5,371 nucleotides of DNA from Opitutaceae bacterium UBA6669 (GTDB lineage Bacteria; Verrucomicrobiota; Verrucomicrobiia; Opitutales; Opitutaceae). The position numbers were made by a program, and so were the translations under genes. Numbering within the stretch: position 1 is the first letter of the stretch; the number at the start of each line of letters is the position of its first letter. The stretch lies in NCBI GenBank assembly GCA_002455175.1, contig DKKJ01000353.1, forward strand, positions 209 to 5,579. The letters are read 5' to 3'. The notes beneath the pieces were generated by a model. It was not told where the DNA came from and did no database searches. It saw only the letters and a program-made list of their open reading frames with translations. Of the stretch, positions 1-5,371 are shown piece by piece.

Positions 1-1958
1 TCCTTGCGGATGTCGAAATAGAAGGCCGACAGATCCTCGTTGCAGAAATCGGCGAGGAGGCGCGTGTAGGCGTTATAGTCGAAATCATCGACCGCTTGGC
101 GCAGCTTGGCGTCGAGGTCGGCGAGCAGCGACAGCATATAGCGTTCGAGCTCGGGCATCGCCGCGACGTCGGTGATGCGTTCTTCGTCGTTGAACCCGTC
201 GAGCGCGCCGAGCAGGTAGCGGAAGGTATTGCGAAGCTTGCGATACTGGTCGGCGACCCCGGCGAGGATTTCCTTGCCGATGCGGTGATCCTCGGTGAAA
301 TCGACGCTGAGCGCCCACAGGCGGAGGATGTCGGCGCCATAGTCGCGCATCAGGTCGATCGGGCTGATCGTATTGCCGAGCGACTTCGACATTTTGAAGC
401 CCTTGGCGTCCATCGTGAAGCCGTGCGTGAGGACGGCCTTATACGGCGCCTGCCCGCGCGTGCCGCAGCTTTCGAGCAGCGACGACTGGAACCAGCCGCG
501 ATGCTGGTCGCTGCCTTCGAGATACAGGTCGGCGCTGTGCGTGCCGCCGTCGTGGCGGACGAGCGCGGGCCAGCGGCCGCTTTCGAGGACGAAGGCGTGG
601 GTGCAGCCCGAATCGAACCAGACGTCGAGAATGTCGGTGATGCGCTCGTAATCGGCGGCGTTGTAGCTATCGCCGAGATATTCCTGCGCGCGCGCGTCGC
701 TCCACGCGTCGACGCCGGCTTCCTTCACCGCCGCGACGATGCGGTCGTTGACGAGCGGGTCGTTGAGATATTGCCCGGTCTTGCGGTCGACGAACAGCGT
801 GATCGGCACGCCCCATGCGCGCTGGCGGCTGAGCACCCAGTCGGGGCGCCCCTCGACCATCGACCCGATGCGGTTGCGGCCCTTGGCGGGGACGAAGCGG
901 GTGTCGTCGATCGCCTGCATCGCCGCCTGCCGCAAGGTCGGGGCGTCGCACAGGCCCTCTTCGGCGGGATTGATCGCGCCGCCTTCGCTCTCCCAGCGCC
1001 GTTCGCCGCGCGTCTTGGGCTCGATATGCGTCATCACCTTGTCCATCGGCACGAACCATTGCGGGGTGCAGCGGAAGATGATCTTGGCTTTCGAGCGCCA
1101 GCTATGCGGATAGCTGTGCTTGTAGTCGGCGCTGGCGGCAAGCAGCGCGCCGGCGTCGCGGAGGTCGCTGCAGATCGGTCCGTCGGGGGCGTTGAACTTG
1201 GGGTTGATGACCGATCCCTGACCGCCGAGCCATGCCCAGTCGGCGCGATATTTGCCGTCGCCCTCGACCGCGAAAACGGGGTCGAGGCCGTGCGCCTTGC
1301 AGAGGTCGAAGTCATCCTCGCCATGGTCGGGCGACATATGGACAAGGCCGGTGCCGCTGTCGGTGGTGACGAAATCGCCCGCAAGGAAAGGGCGCGGGCG
1401 CGCGAAGAAGCCGCCAAGTGCGTGCATCGGGTGGCGCGCTATGGTGCCTGCGAGTTCGGAGCCTTTGAACGGATCAGAGTGACGGAACGACACTTCGTAG
1501 TTCGTCGCTTCGCCTGCAAGCGACGCGATTGTTTTGAGAAGACGTTGCTCGAACGCGCTCGTCAATTCCTTCGCTACGATAAAGCTGCCGCCATCCAGTC
1601 GGTTCAGGACCGGAAGCGTTTGAGCGATGGAGTTGAAATCGACTTCGCTCTCCGGAGGCGTGGTGTCGAAATCAACCGTCACTTCGACGTAATCGACGTC
1701 AGGGCCGTAAGCCAAAGCCTGATTGACCGGGATCGTCCAAGGCGTTGTCGTCCAGATGACAGCAGACTTGCCGACCAGCCAAGGGCTGTTCGGGCTCTCC
1801 ACGATCTCGAACGCCACGTCGATCTGGGTCGAGACGATATCCTCATATTCGACCTCGGCCTCGGCGAGCGCGGTCTTTTCGACCGGCGACCACATCACCG
1901 GCTTGGCGCCGCGATAGAGCATGTCGTTCGCGGCGAATTTGAGCAGTTCGCGCACGAT
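1..1958 (-). CDS. ileS: Isoleucyl-tRNA synthetase, fragment (N-terminus replaced, C-terminus off the edge)
   Basis: IleS is a cytoplasmic class I aminoacyl-tRNA synthetase that joins isoleucine to tRNA-Ile using ATP and edits mischarged valine. Residue numbers count from the ATG at 2186, the start of the joined frame. Visible are an [12 protein letters not shown] stretch (about 90-101), the CP1 editing-domain signature TTTPW (146-150), [16 protein letters not shown] (278-293) with its editing-site acidic residues, DVWFDSG (521-527), and the KMSKS ATP-binding loop (598-602). The fragment ends near residue 728 in the [11 protein letters not shown] stretch at the start of the anticodon-binding domain, where the window stops. 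Complete IleS proteins are roughly 900-1000 residues. Here about 170-200 N-terminal residues, including the HIGH motif, are missing and dnaN codons stand in their place, so this product could not activate isoleucine. No stop or frameshift interrupts the part present. Sequence style and codon use suggest a sphingomonad. The family call is near certain; the taxon is an inference. Confidence 0.97.
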   Translation of the reverse strand, partial: MVRELLKFAANDMLYRGAKPVMWSPVEKTALAEAEVEYEDIVSTQIDVAFEIVESPNSPWLVGKSAVIWTTTPWTIPVNQALAYGPDVDYVEVTVDFDTTPPESEVDFNSIAQTLPVLNRLDGGSFIVAKELTSAFEQRLLKTIASLAGEATNYEVSFRHSDPFKGSELAGTIARHPMHALGGFFARPRPFLAGDFVTTDSGTGLVHMSPDHGEDDFDLCKAHGLDPVFAVEGDGKYRADWAWLGGQGSVINPKFNAPDGPICSDLRDAGALLAASADYKHSYPHSWRSKAKIIFRCTPQWFVPMDKVMTHIEPKTRGERRWESEGGAINPAEEGLCDAPTLRQAAMQAIDDTRFVPAKGRNRIGSMVEGRPDWVLSRQRAWGVPITLFVDRKTGQYLNDPLVNDRIVAAVKEAGVDAWSDARAQEYLGDSYNAADYERITDILDVWFDSGCTHAFVLESGRWPALVRHDGGTHSADLYLEGSDQHRGWFQSSLLESCGTRGQAPYKAVLTHGFTMDAKGFKMSKSLGNTISPIDLMRDYGADILRLWALSVDFTEDHRIGKEILAGVADQYRKLRNTFRYLLGALDGFNDEERITDVAAMPELERYMLSLLADLDAKLRQAVDDFDYNAYTRLLADFCNEDLSAFYFDIRK

Positions 1959-1961
1959 CGT
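1941..1961 (-). other. Junction between dnaN and ileS coding sequence
   Basis: The frame reads [18 protein letters not shown] across this point. [10 protein letters not shown] is clamp sequence and IVREL-LKFA is synthetase sequence, so the codons for Ile-Val-Arg-Glu-Leu (1944-1958) fit both parents. A short identical or near-identical stretch like this is where an assembler, or microhomology-driven recombination, would switch between templates. The exact breakpoint inside it cannot be placed from this sequence alone. Confidence 0.85.
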
Positions 1962-2186
1962 GGCCAGACGCTTGACCGGCAGGGTCACCGCTCCGCCTTC
2001 CTTCACGTCCGCCTTGATCTTGCAGCGAATGCCGAGGTCGAGGTTGGTCGTGGTCAGCGAAATGAAGTCCTTGTCCGCCTCGATCAGCACGTTGCTCAGG
2101 ATGGGCATCGTGGTCTTCGAACCCACGACGTTGAGGACCTGGGCGAGGCCGTTGCTGAAGTGGTCGCGGTTAATTTTGAATTTCAT
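1944..2186 (-). CDS. dnaN: DNA polymerase III beta subunit (sliding clamp), N-terminal fragment
   Basis: DnaN forms the ring-shaped dimer that holds the replicative polymerase on DNA. Only the first ~81 codons are present, out of about 370 in the family. The frame starts at the ATG at 2186 with [20 protein letters not shown], the expected beta-clamp N-terminus. It continues with [12 protein letters not shown] and a [13 protein letters not shown] stretch, then [13 protein letters not shown] (about 69-81), all typical of the first clamp domain. After IVREL the next residues ([14 protein letters not shown]) belong to IleS rather than to domain I of the clamp, so the gene is cut there. The start is fixed by the conserved N-terminus; no Shine-Dalgarno match is visible just upstream. 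The gene lies downstream of pssA in the same direction, after a 271-base gap. The sequence reminds me of verrucomicrobial (Opitutae) clamps, which is recalled resemblance. The remainder of dnaN is not in the window. Confidence 0.87.
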
Positions 2187-2457
2187 GGGGCGCTCGGCGC
2201 GATTTCTAGGAAGTTAACAAAGTCTAAGTGATACCTAATTCAATAAGTAATTAAGAGCAGTCTTATTATGGGGGACGAAAAGGTGGCATAACTTCGATTC
2301 CGAGCCCCTTTTTACCTCTGAAAATCCCGACCACGCGGACCGAAAAAAGCTGTGAAAAACTTCCGGAACCGAGACCAAAAAACCGGCAGATATTCGCAGG
2401 GCTAAAGTTACTCGCGCGTCATCGCCAGTTTGTTCACATCCCATTCGCATGCGAGAA
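2187..2457. other. Intergenic region between pssA and dnaN, likely dnaN promoter region
   Basis: This stretch holds no convincing gene; the only open frame over it (2235-2477, minus) overlaps the end of pssA and has no recognisable protein features. About 2205-2270 is clearly AT-rich, as expected for a promoter serving minus-strand dnaN. A CATAAT hexamer on the minus strand (2265-2270) could be a -10 element, but no good -35 lies at the right distance. Several A or T tracts occur at 2309-2313, 2321-2324, 2343-2348, 2355-2359 and 2377-2382. A 10-base palindrome TCGCATGCGA lies at 2445-2454, just past the pssA stop. I saw no consensus DnaA box and no convincing stem plus T-run terminator. Confidence 0.5.
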
Positions 2458-3345
2458 TCAGGCGGCAATTTTGCCACCCGGCTTGCGCGTCATGCGACGC
2501 AGATGGCGTATAATCCCGAAACTGATGTAGCCGAGCATCACCGCCAAAAGACCGACTTCCTTGAAGAGCACCACCCCCGCTACCGCGATCAGGACCGGCA
2601 CAAACGTGGTCAGCCGTGTCTTGGTCTGGAGATCGACTTTTTTACCGCTCGGATAGCGGACGGTGCTGATCATCAGGAGCGCGATGAGGGCCATAAGCAC
2701 AGGCATCACCAGAGCCCATCGGTGCAAGGCCCGGTTGGTCTCCGCGATATCGAGGAGGAAGAGGACCAAACTGGTGACGGTGATCGCTGCTGCTGGGACT
2801 GGGAGACCGACAAAATCCTTGCTTGAATCCTTTTTGTCGCTGAAGAGCAACGGGTTAGTGATGACGTTGAACCTGGCCAAACGTACGGCCGCGCACAGCA
2901 GGTAAATGAAGGCGAAGAACCAACCTATCTCTCGAAAAACTGGGTAACCCTGTGTTGGTGACAAGATAAGGAAAAATACGAGAAGGGCTGGAGCGATGCC
3001 GAAGGAGATGATATCGGCCAGAGAATCAAACTCGGCACCGAACAGGGACTCTCGGCCACCCATCCGAGCCAGACGCCCGTCGAGCATATCGAAGGCCGCA
3101 GCACCGAAGATCAACCAGATGGCCTCACGGTACAGCTCGATAGCGGAGAGGGTAATCTCCGCCGCTTGCTTCATTTCGTAGTTGGCTTGGCTGCACCGAA
3201 TGACGGCTACAAATCCGCAGAAGAGATTTCCTGCGGTCATCAAGTTGGGCAGAAAATAGATGCGACTAGCCTGAGTGACCGAATAAGGATTTTCGCGATC
3301 GTCTGATTTTTGCCGTGAAACCGGGTCGCTAGGAGAGGCGGACAT
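2458..3345 (-). CDS. pssA: CDP-diacylglycerol--serine O-phosphatidyltransferase
   Basis: This inner-membrane enzyme transfers the phosphatidyl group from CDP-diacylglycerol to L-serine, giving phosphatidylserine, the precursor of phosphatidylethanolamine. The 295-residue product carries the complete CDP-alcohol phosphatidyltransferase signature D86-x2-D89-G-x2-A-R-x8-G103-x3-D107-x3-D111, with all four metal-binding and catalytic aspartates. The N-terminal LPNLMTAGNLFCG stretch (32-44) is typical of the PssA subfamily and favours serine over glycerol phosphate or inositol as acceptor. Hydrophobic segments near 31-50, 75-88, 112-130, 141-158, 182-200, 210-228 and 247-280 fit a multi-pass membrane protein. 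The N-terminal ~25 residues are polar and the C-terminus is basic (RHLRRMTRKPGGK). The ATG at 3345 gives a full-length protein but has no clear Shine-Dalgarno. The RelE-like gene ends 41 bases upstream on the same strand, suggesting co-transcription. The gene appears intact. Confidence 0.95.
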   Translation of the reverse strand: MSASPSDPVSRQKSDDRENPYSVTQASRIYFLPNLMTAGNLFCGFVAVIRCSQANYEMKQAAEITLSAIELYREAIWLIFGAAAFDMLDGRLARMGGRESLFGAEFDSLADIISFGIAPALLVFFLILSPTQGYPVFREIGWFFAFIYLLCAAVRLARFNVITNPLLFSDKKDSSKDFVGLPVPAAAITVTSLVLFLLDIAETNRALHRWALVMPVLMALIALLMISTVRYPSGKKVDLQTKTRLTTFVPVLIAVAGVVLFKEVGLLAVMLGYISFGIIRHLRRMTRKPGGKIAA

Positions 3346-3386
3346 GACGTCAGGATGCGTACAGGACGCGAAAGGAAGGGAGCGCC

Positions 3387-3740
3387 TTATTTTTTCGTGA
3401 GCGACTCCAAGTAGCGCCAGAACTTGGAATGCTGTTCGGCCAGCTGCGTCTCTGAGACGGGCAGTTTGTTGCGCAAAAGGAAGTCTTCCAAGGAGTGCTG
3501 ATGAAGGATGTAAACCACTCCAAGAGTAGAGCCGTGGACTTCGAAATAAAACCGCAAGTCGCCCGCACGAAGTCGGTAGAGGGTTTGTCCGCTGCGTTGA
3601 AAACGGCTCAGCGGTTCGCGGGGTTTGTCGAGATCACTCGCCTTCAAGCTACTGATGGGCTCGACGGCCGACAGCTGGGTGAGGGTGTCGAGTTTCTTAA
3701 GCTCCGCGAGGGCTTGTTCGGAAAAGGTGACTTGGAACAT
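3387..3740 (-). CDS. RelE/ParE-fold protein (orphan toxin-like)
   Basis: The 117-residue product resembles the RelE/ParE superfamily, whose members are mostly mRNA interferases or gyrase poisons. The pattern fits: a first strand then a helix (MFQVTFSEQALAELKKL), a middle section PLSRFQRSGQTLYRLRAGDLRFYFEV (about 43-68) with the Y-R-x-R-x-G-D-x-R-x-Y/F core of the fold, and a strand GVVYILHQHS (74-83). The last ~33 residues (LEDFLLRNKL onward) are longer than in a usual compact toxin. No antitoxin gene flanks it: pssA lies 41 bases downstream, and 178 bases without a small gene lie upstream. It may therefore be a domesticated RNA- or ribosome-binding protein. The ATG at 3740 was chosen because the fold begins there. 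A longer frame starting at 3959 adds a Ser/Cys-rich stretch with no homology pattern and antisense to the hydrolase. The fold is reasonably supported; toxin activity is not shown. Confidence 0.75.
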   Translation of the reverse strand: MFQVTFSEQALAELKKLDTLTQLSAVEPISSLKASDLDKPREPLSRFQRSGQTLYRLRAGDLRFYFEVHGSTLGVVYILHQHSLEDFLLRNKLPVSETQLAEQHSKFWRYLESLTKK

Positions 3741-3918
3741 GAGGGCAGCGGAGAAGCAGGAGGAAGAAGGAAGACAGCAGCTTCCTCTTCGGAAAAGGAA
3801 CAGAAGAAGCGGACCGGGACTGGAACACTGGGTTGCGGTGGACCCGCAGCAATGCTTTTCCAAACGGTCGTCCTTGGATGACGCTTGCGATGAGGAGGGG
3901 CCTGATCTCACCTCGAGC
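3741..3918. other. Divergent intergenic region with inverted repeats
   Basis: This gap separates the minus-strand RelE-like gene from the plus-strand hydrolase and should hold promoters for both, though I cannot name a convincing -35/-10 pair. The part from 3741 to about 3810 is strongly purine-rich on the plus strand. An imperfect hairpin has arms 3763-3773 and 3781-3790 with a 7-base loop. A second has a 7-base-pair stem, 3832-3838 with 3844-3850 (one G-T pair) and a 5-base loop, and is enclosed by GGAAAAG at 3791-3797 and CTTTTCC at 3855-3861. An AGGAGG at 3893-3898 lies 20 bases before the hydrolase ATG, which is too far for a standard ribosome binding site. Confidence 0.4.
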
Positions 3919-4803
3919 ATGCACGTGACCGCTGGGTGGCTGATCGCCGTTGTTCTCACGCTAGGCCTGACGGCGTTGCCGGGTCAGCCCATCCCGATTG
4001 GCCCGGCCCAGCAGGAATTCCAGCATTCCGGTGTGGGTCTTACGCTGTTCACCTATAAGCCACCGACCTACAAAGACGGGCCCCTTTTGCTGGTTTTTCA
4101 TGGCGTGAATCGCAATGCCGAGGATTACCGGAACTTTGCCATCACTTTGGGGGAACGGGCCAAGGCGGTGGTGATTGCCCCGCTTTTCGATCGGGAACGC
4201 TTTCCCAGCGAACGCTACCAGCGCGGAGGACTTTTTAAGGCGGGTAAACTGCAGCCTCCTGCCGACTGGACCTACGCCCTCGTCCAGGACTTGGTGAAAG
4301 AAATTCGGCGACGCGAAGGACGCCCGGATCAGCCTTACATTTTGCTCGGTCACTCCGCTGGAGGACAATTTTTGGTGAGACTGGCCGCCTTTGCCCCAGG
4401 TGACGCCACGCGGATAGTGGCTGCCAATCCCGGATCGCATCTCTTTCCTACTCGCGAGGCGCCCTTCGGGTACGGCTTTGGTCAACTCCCCGCCGAGTTG
4501 CAGAGTGACGACGTAATCAAACGCTATTTAGCCGCTCCGATCGTTCTGTACTTGGGCACCGCGGACATCGATCCCGCAGATCGAAATCTGGATCGATCCC
4601 CAGAGTCGATGCGCCAGGGCGCGACACGTTACGAACGAGGCCAGGCCGTCTTTGCTGCGGCACAGGCATTGGCGGCCAAAAACGGCTGGTCCTTTGCCTG
4701 GCGAAAGGTGGAAACACCGGGAATCGCCCACAACGCAGCTGAGATGTTTGCAGCTGGCGAAGCGATGGAGGCCGTGTTCGGTGTTTCCGGTCAACGACCC
4801 TGA
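3919..4803 (+). CDS. Alpha/beta hydrolase, probably exported
   Basis: The 294-residue product has an alpha/beta-hydrolase core. PLLLVFHGVN (55-64) gives strand 3 and the oxyanion-hole HG. YILLGHSAGG (140-149) is the nucleophile elbow with Ser146. PIVLYLGTADIDP (207-219) supplies the likely acid residue (Asp216 or Asp218), and GIAHNAAEM (268-276) the catalytic His271. The layout resembles esterase or polyhydroxybutyrate-depolymerase-like proteins, but the substrate cannot be told. A hydrophobic stretch at about 7-20 followed by LPGQ suggests a signal peptide or anchor, so it probably acts in the periplasm or outside the cell; there is no lipobox cysteine. The ATG at 3919 was preferred because it opens the signal-like segment. 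The frame stays open back to 3625, but those extra 98 codons run antisense to the RelE-like gene and look like chance coding. An AGGAGG lies 20 bases upstream. The gene converges on the kinase gene, leaving 25 bases with no evident terminator. Confidence 0.87.
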   Translation: MHVTAGWLIAVVLTLGLTALPGQPIPIGPAQQEFQHSGVGLTLFTYKPPTYKDGPLLLVFHGVNRNAEDYRNFAITLGERAKAVVIAPLFDRERFPSERYQRGGLFKAGKLQPPADWTYALVQDLVKEIRRREGRPDQPYILLGHSAGGQFLVRLAAFAPGDATRIVAANPGSHLFPTREAPFGYGFGQLPAELQSDDVIKRYLAAPIVLYLGTADIDPADRNLDRSPESMRQGATRYERGQAVFAAAQALAAKNGWSFAWRKVETPGIAHNAAEMFAAGEAMEAVFGVSGQRP

Positions 4804-4828
4804 TGTCGCGATGACCCACGCGATGCGG

Positions 4829-5371
4829 TCAAACGATCGAGGACGTCAGAGCTTCTCGAACCGCACGAAGTAGTTCCTCCCCGGTCATAGGCTTCGCTAG
4901 AAAGAACGTTTGTTCTTTGGCGGCTGCGGATCGTGAGGATACATCCGAAATGCCGCTCATTGCGATCAATCGGGCAGTGGGATTCAGGCGACGAATTTCG
5001 TGCAGCACACCCGTTCCCTGCATCCCGGGCATCATCATGTCAGTGAGCACCAGATCAATCTCGTCACGATGTTTTCGATACAAAGCCAGCCCCTCTGCTC
5101 CATCGGAAGCCACCCGCACTTGGTAGCCGTGTGCCATCAATAAAGCCTGGAGAATCTCACGCACCCCTTCCTCGTCATCGATCAAGAGAATCGATTCCCC
5201 GCCGCCCTTAAGCGCCGTTTGCGGAAGCTGTCTGGGAACCGCGGGAGCGGTGCGGGAAGACGCCGCCGGGAAATAGAGAAGAAATTCCGTCCCAAGGCCG
5301 GGAGCGCTTTCGACCTGGAGGAAACCACCGTGTGCTTTGACGATGCCAAGCACCGTTGAAAGTCCCAAGCC
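4829..5371 (-). CDS. Hybrid sensor histidine kinase, C-terminal part (ATPase end plus receiver domain)
   Basis: The frame enters from the right edge already in coding sequence, so the 180 residues here are only the C-terminus. Counting from the first whole codon at the edge, GLGLSTVLGIVKAHGG (1-16) is the G2 box and following helix of a HATPase_c domain, and GLGTEFLLYFP (25-35) is its last glycine box and strand. A Pro/Ala-rich linker (36-57) leads to a receiver domain: the acidic pair Asp65-Asp66 in ILLIDDEEG, phosphoacceptor Asp111 in LVLTDMMMPGM, Ser139 in AMSG and Lys160 in LAKPM. All key receiver residues are present, so phosphotransfer should work. The order kinase then receiver in one chain marks a hybrid kinase that would pass phosphate to a separate partner. 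Sensor domains, the phosphorylated histidine and any membrane segments lie outside the window, so the signal is unknown. TTG at 5368 is an internal codon, not a start. Confidence 0.93.
   Translation of the reverse strand, partial: GLGLSTVLGIVKAHGGFLQVESAPGLGTEFLLYFPAASSRTAPAVPRQLPQTALKGGGESILLIDDEEGVREILQALLMAHGYQVRVASDGAEGLALYRKHRDEIDLVLTDMMMPGMQGTGVLHEIRRLNPTARLIAMSGISDVSSRSAAAKEQTFFLAKPMTGEELLRAVREALTSSIV

Noticed and set aside
96..2231. A 711-codon open frame on the plus strand opposite ileS and dnaN.
   Set aside because: It is antisense to clearly conserved IleS and DnaN sequence, its product is low-complexity (rich in Arg, Ala, Val, Glu and Asp), and it shows no domain. GC-rich genes commonly leave such a long open shadow. 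It also runs through the chimera junction without any change of character.
2343..2390. Possible pssA terminator or origin elements (A/T runs near TTCCGGAA and CCGG repeats, and a TTTTTCACA-like word).
   Set aside because: The repeats give only about 4 paired bases or a palindrome with no loop, and the word differs from the DnaA box consensus at two positions, so neither call is supported.
2235..2477. An 80-codon minus-strand frame between pssA and dnaN.
   Set aside because: It overlaps the last codons of pssA in another frame, has no recognisable features and covers the AT-rich probable promoter region.
3625..3918. N-terminal extension of the hydrolase frame by 98 codons.
   Set aside because: It lies antisense to the RelE-like gene and would bury the signal-like hydrophobic segment inside the protein. 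Its Arg/Glu-rich sequence matches no domain.
3741..3959. Longer start (3959) for the RelE-like gene.
   Set aside because: The added 73 residues are Ser/Cys/Pro-rich with no recognisable pattern and overlap the opposite-strand hydrolase start; the RelE fold begins at the ATG at 3740.
3961..4485. A 174-codon minus-strand frame opposite the hydrolase.
   Set aside because: It is the antisense of a gene with an intact catalytic triad and has no domain of its own.

Overview
The window looks like two unrelated pieces of bacterial chromosome joined inside one reading frame. Bases 1 to about 1950 carry, on the minus strand, most of an isoleucyl-tRNA synthetase (ileS). Its protein sequence and its GC-rich codon use (up to 70-78% GC in sampled 60-base blocks) resemble Sphingomonadales or other Alphaproteobacteria. 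From about 1950 to the end the composition is more moderate, and the genes look like those of another phylum. My best guess there is Verrucomicrobia (Opitutae-like), judged from the start of the sliding-clamp gene dnaN and the style of pssA. Both taxonomic calls come from recalled family resemblance, not from a search.

Layout: (1) 1-1958, minus, ileS fragment lacking its N-terminal region, including the HIGH motif, and running off the left edge. (2) 1944-2186, minus, the first ~81 codons of dnaN, whose frame continues into ileS with no stop or frameshift. The switch falls in a short Ile-Val-Arg-Glu-Leu stretch that suits both proteins. (3) 2187-2457, intergenic, upstream of dnaN. (4) 2458-3345, minus, pssA, CDP-diacylglycerol--serine O-phosphatidyltransferase. 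(5) 3387-3740, minus, a RelE/ParE-fold protein with a C-terminal extension and no antitoxin gene beside it, probably co-transcribed with pssA. (6) 3741-3918, a divergent intergenic region. (7) 3919-4803, plus, an alpha/beta hydrolase with a GHSAGG nucleophile elbow and a hydrophobic N-terminus. (8) 4829-5371, minus, the C-terminal end of a hybrid sensor histidine kinase (end of the ATPase domain, linker, receiver domain), cut by the right edge.

On the right-hand piece, the RelE-like gene and pssA form a likely two-gene unit. dnaN follows in the same direction but behind a 271-base gap, so it probably has its own promoter. The hydrolase and the kinase converge, with only 25 bases between them. 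I see no shared pathway linking phospholipid synthesis, the hydrolase and the kinase.

The most notable observation is the dnaN::ileS chimera. It neither preserves a complete clamp nor a complete synthetase, so an assembly join or a genomic rearrangement scar is far more likely than a new fusion protein. I found no RNA genes, CRISPR arrays, insertion sequences or phage genes.
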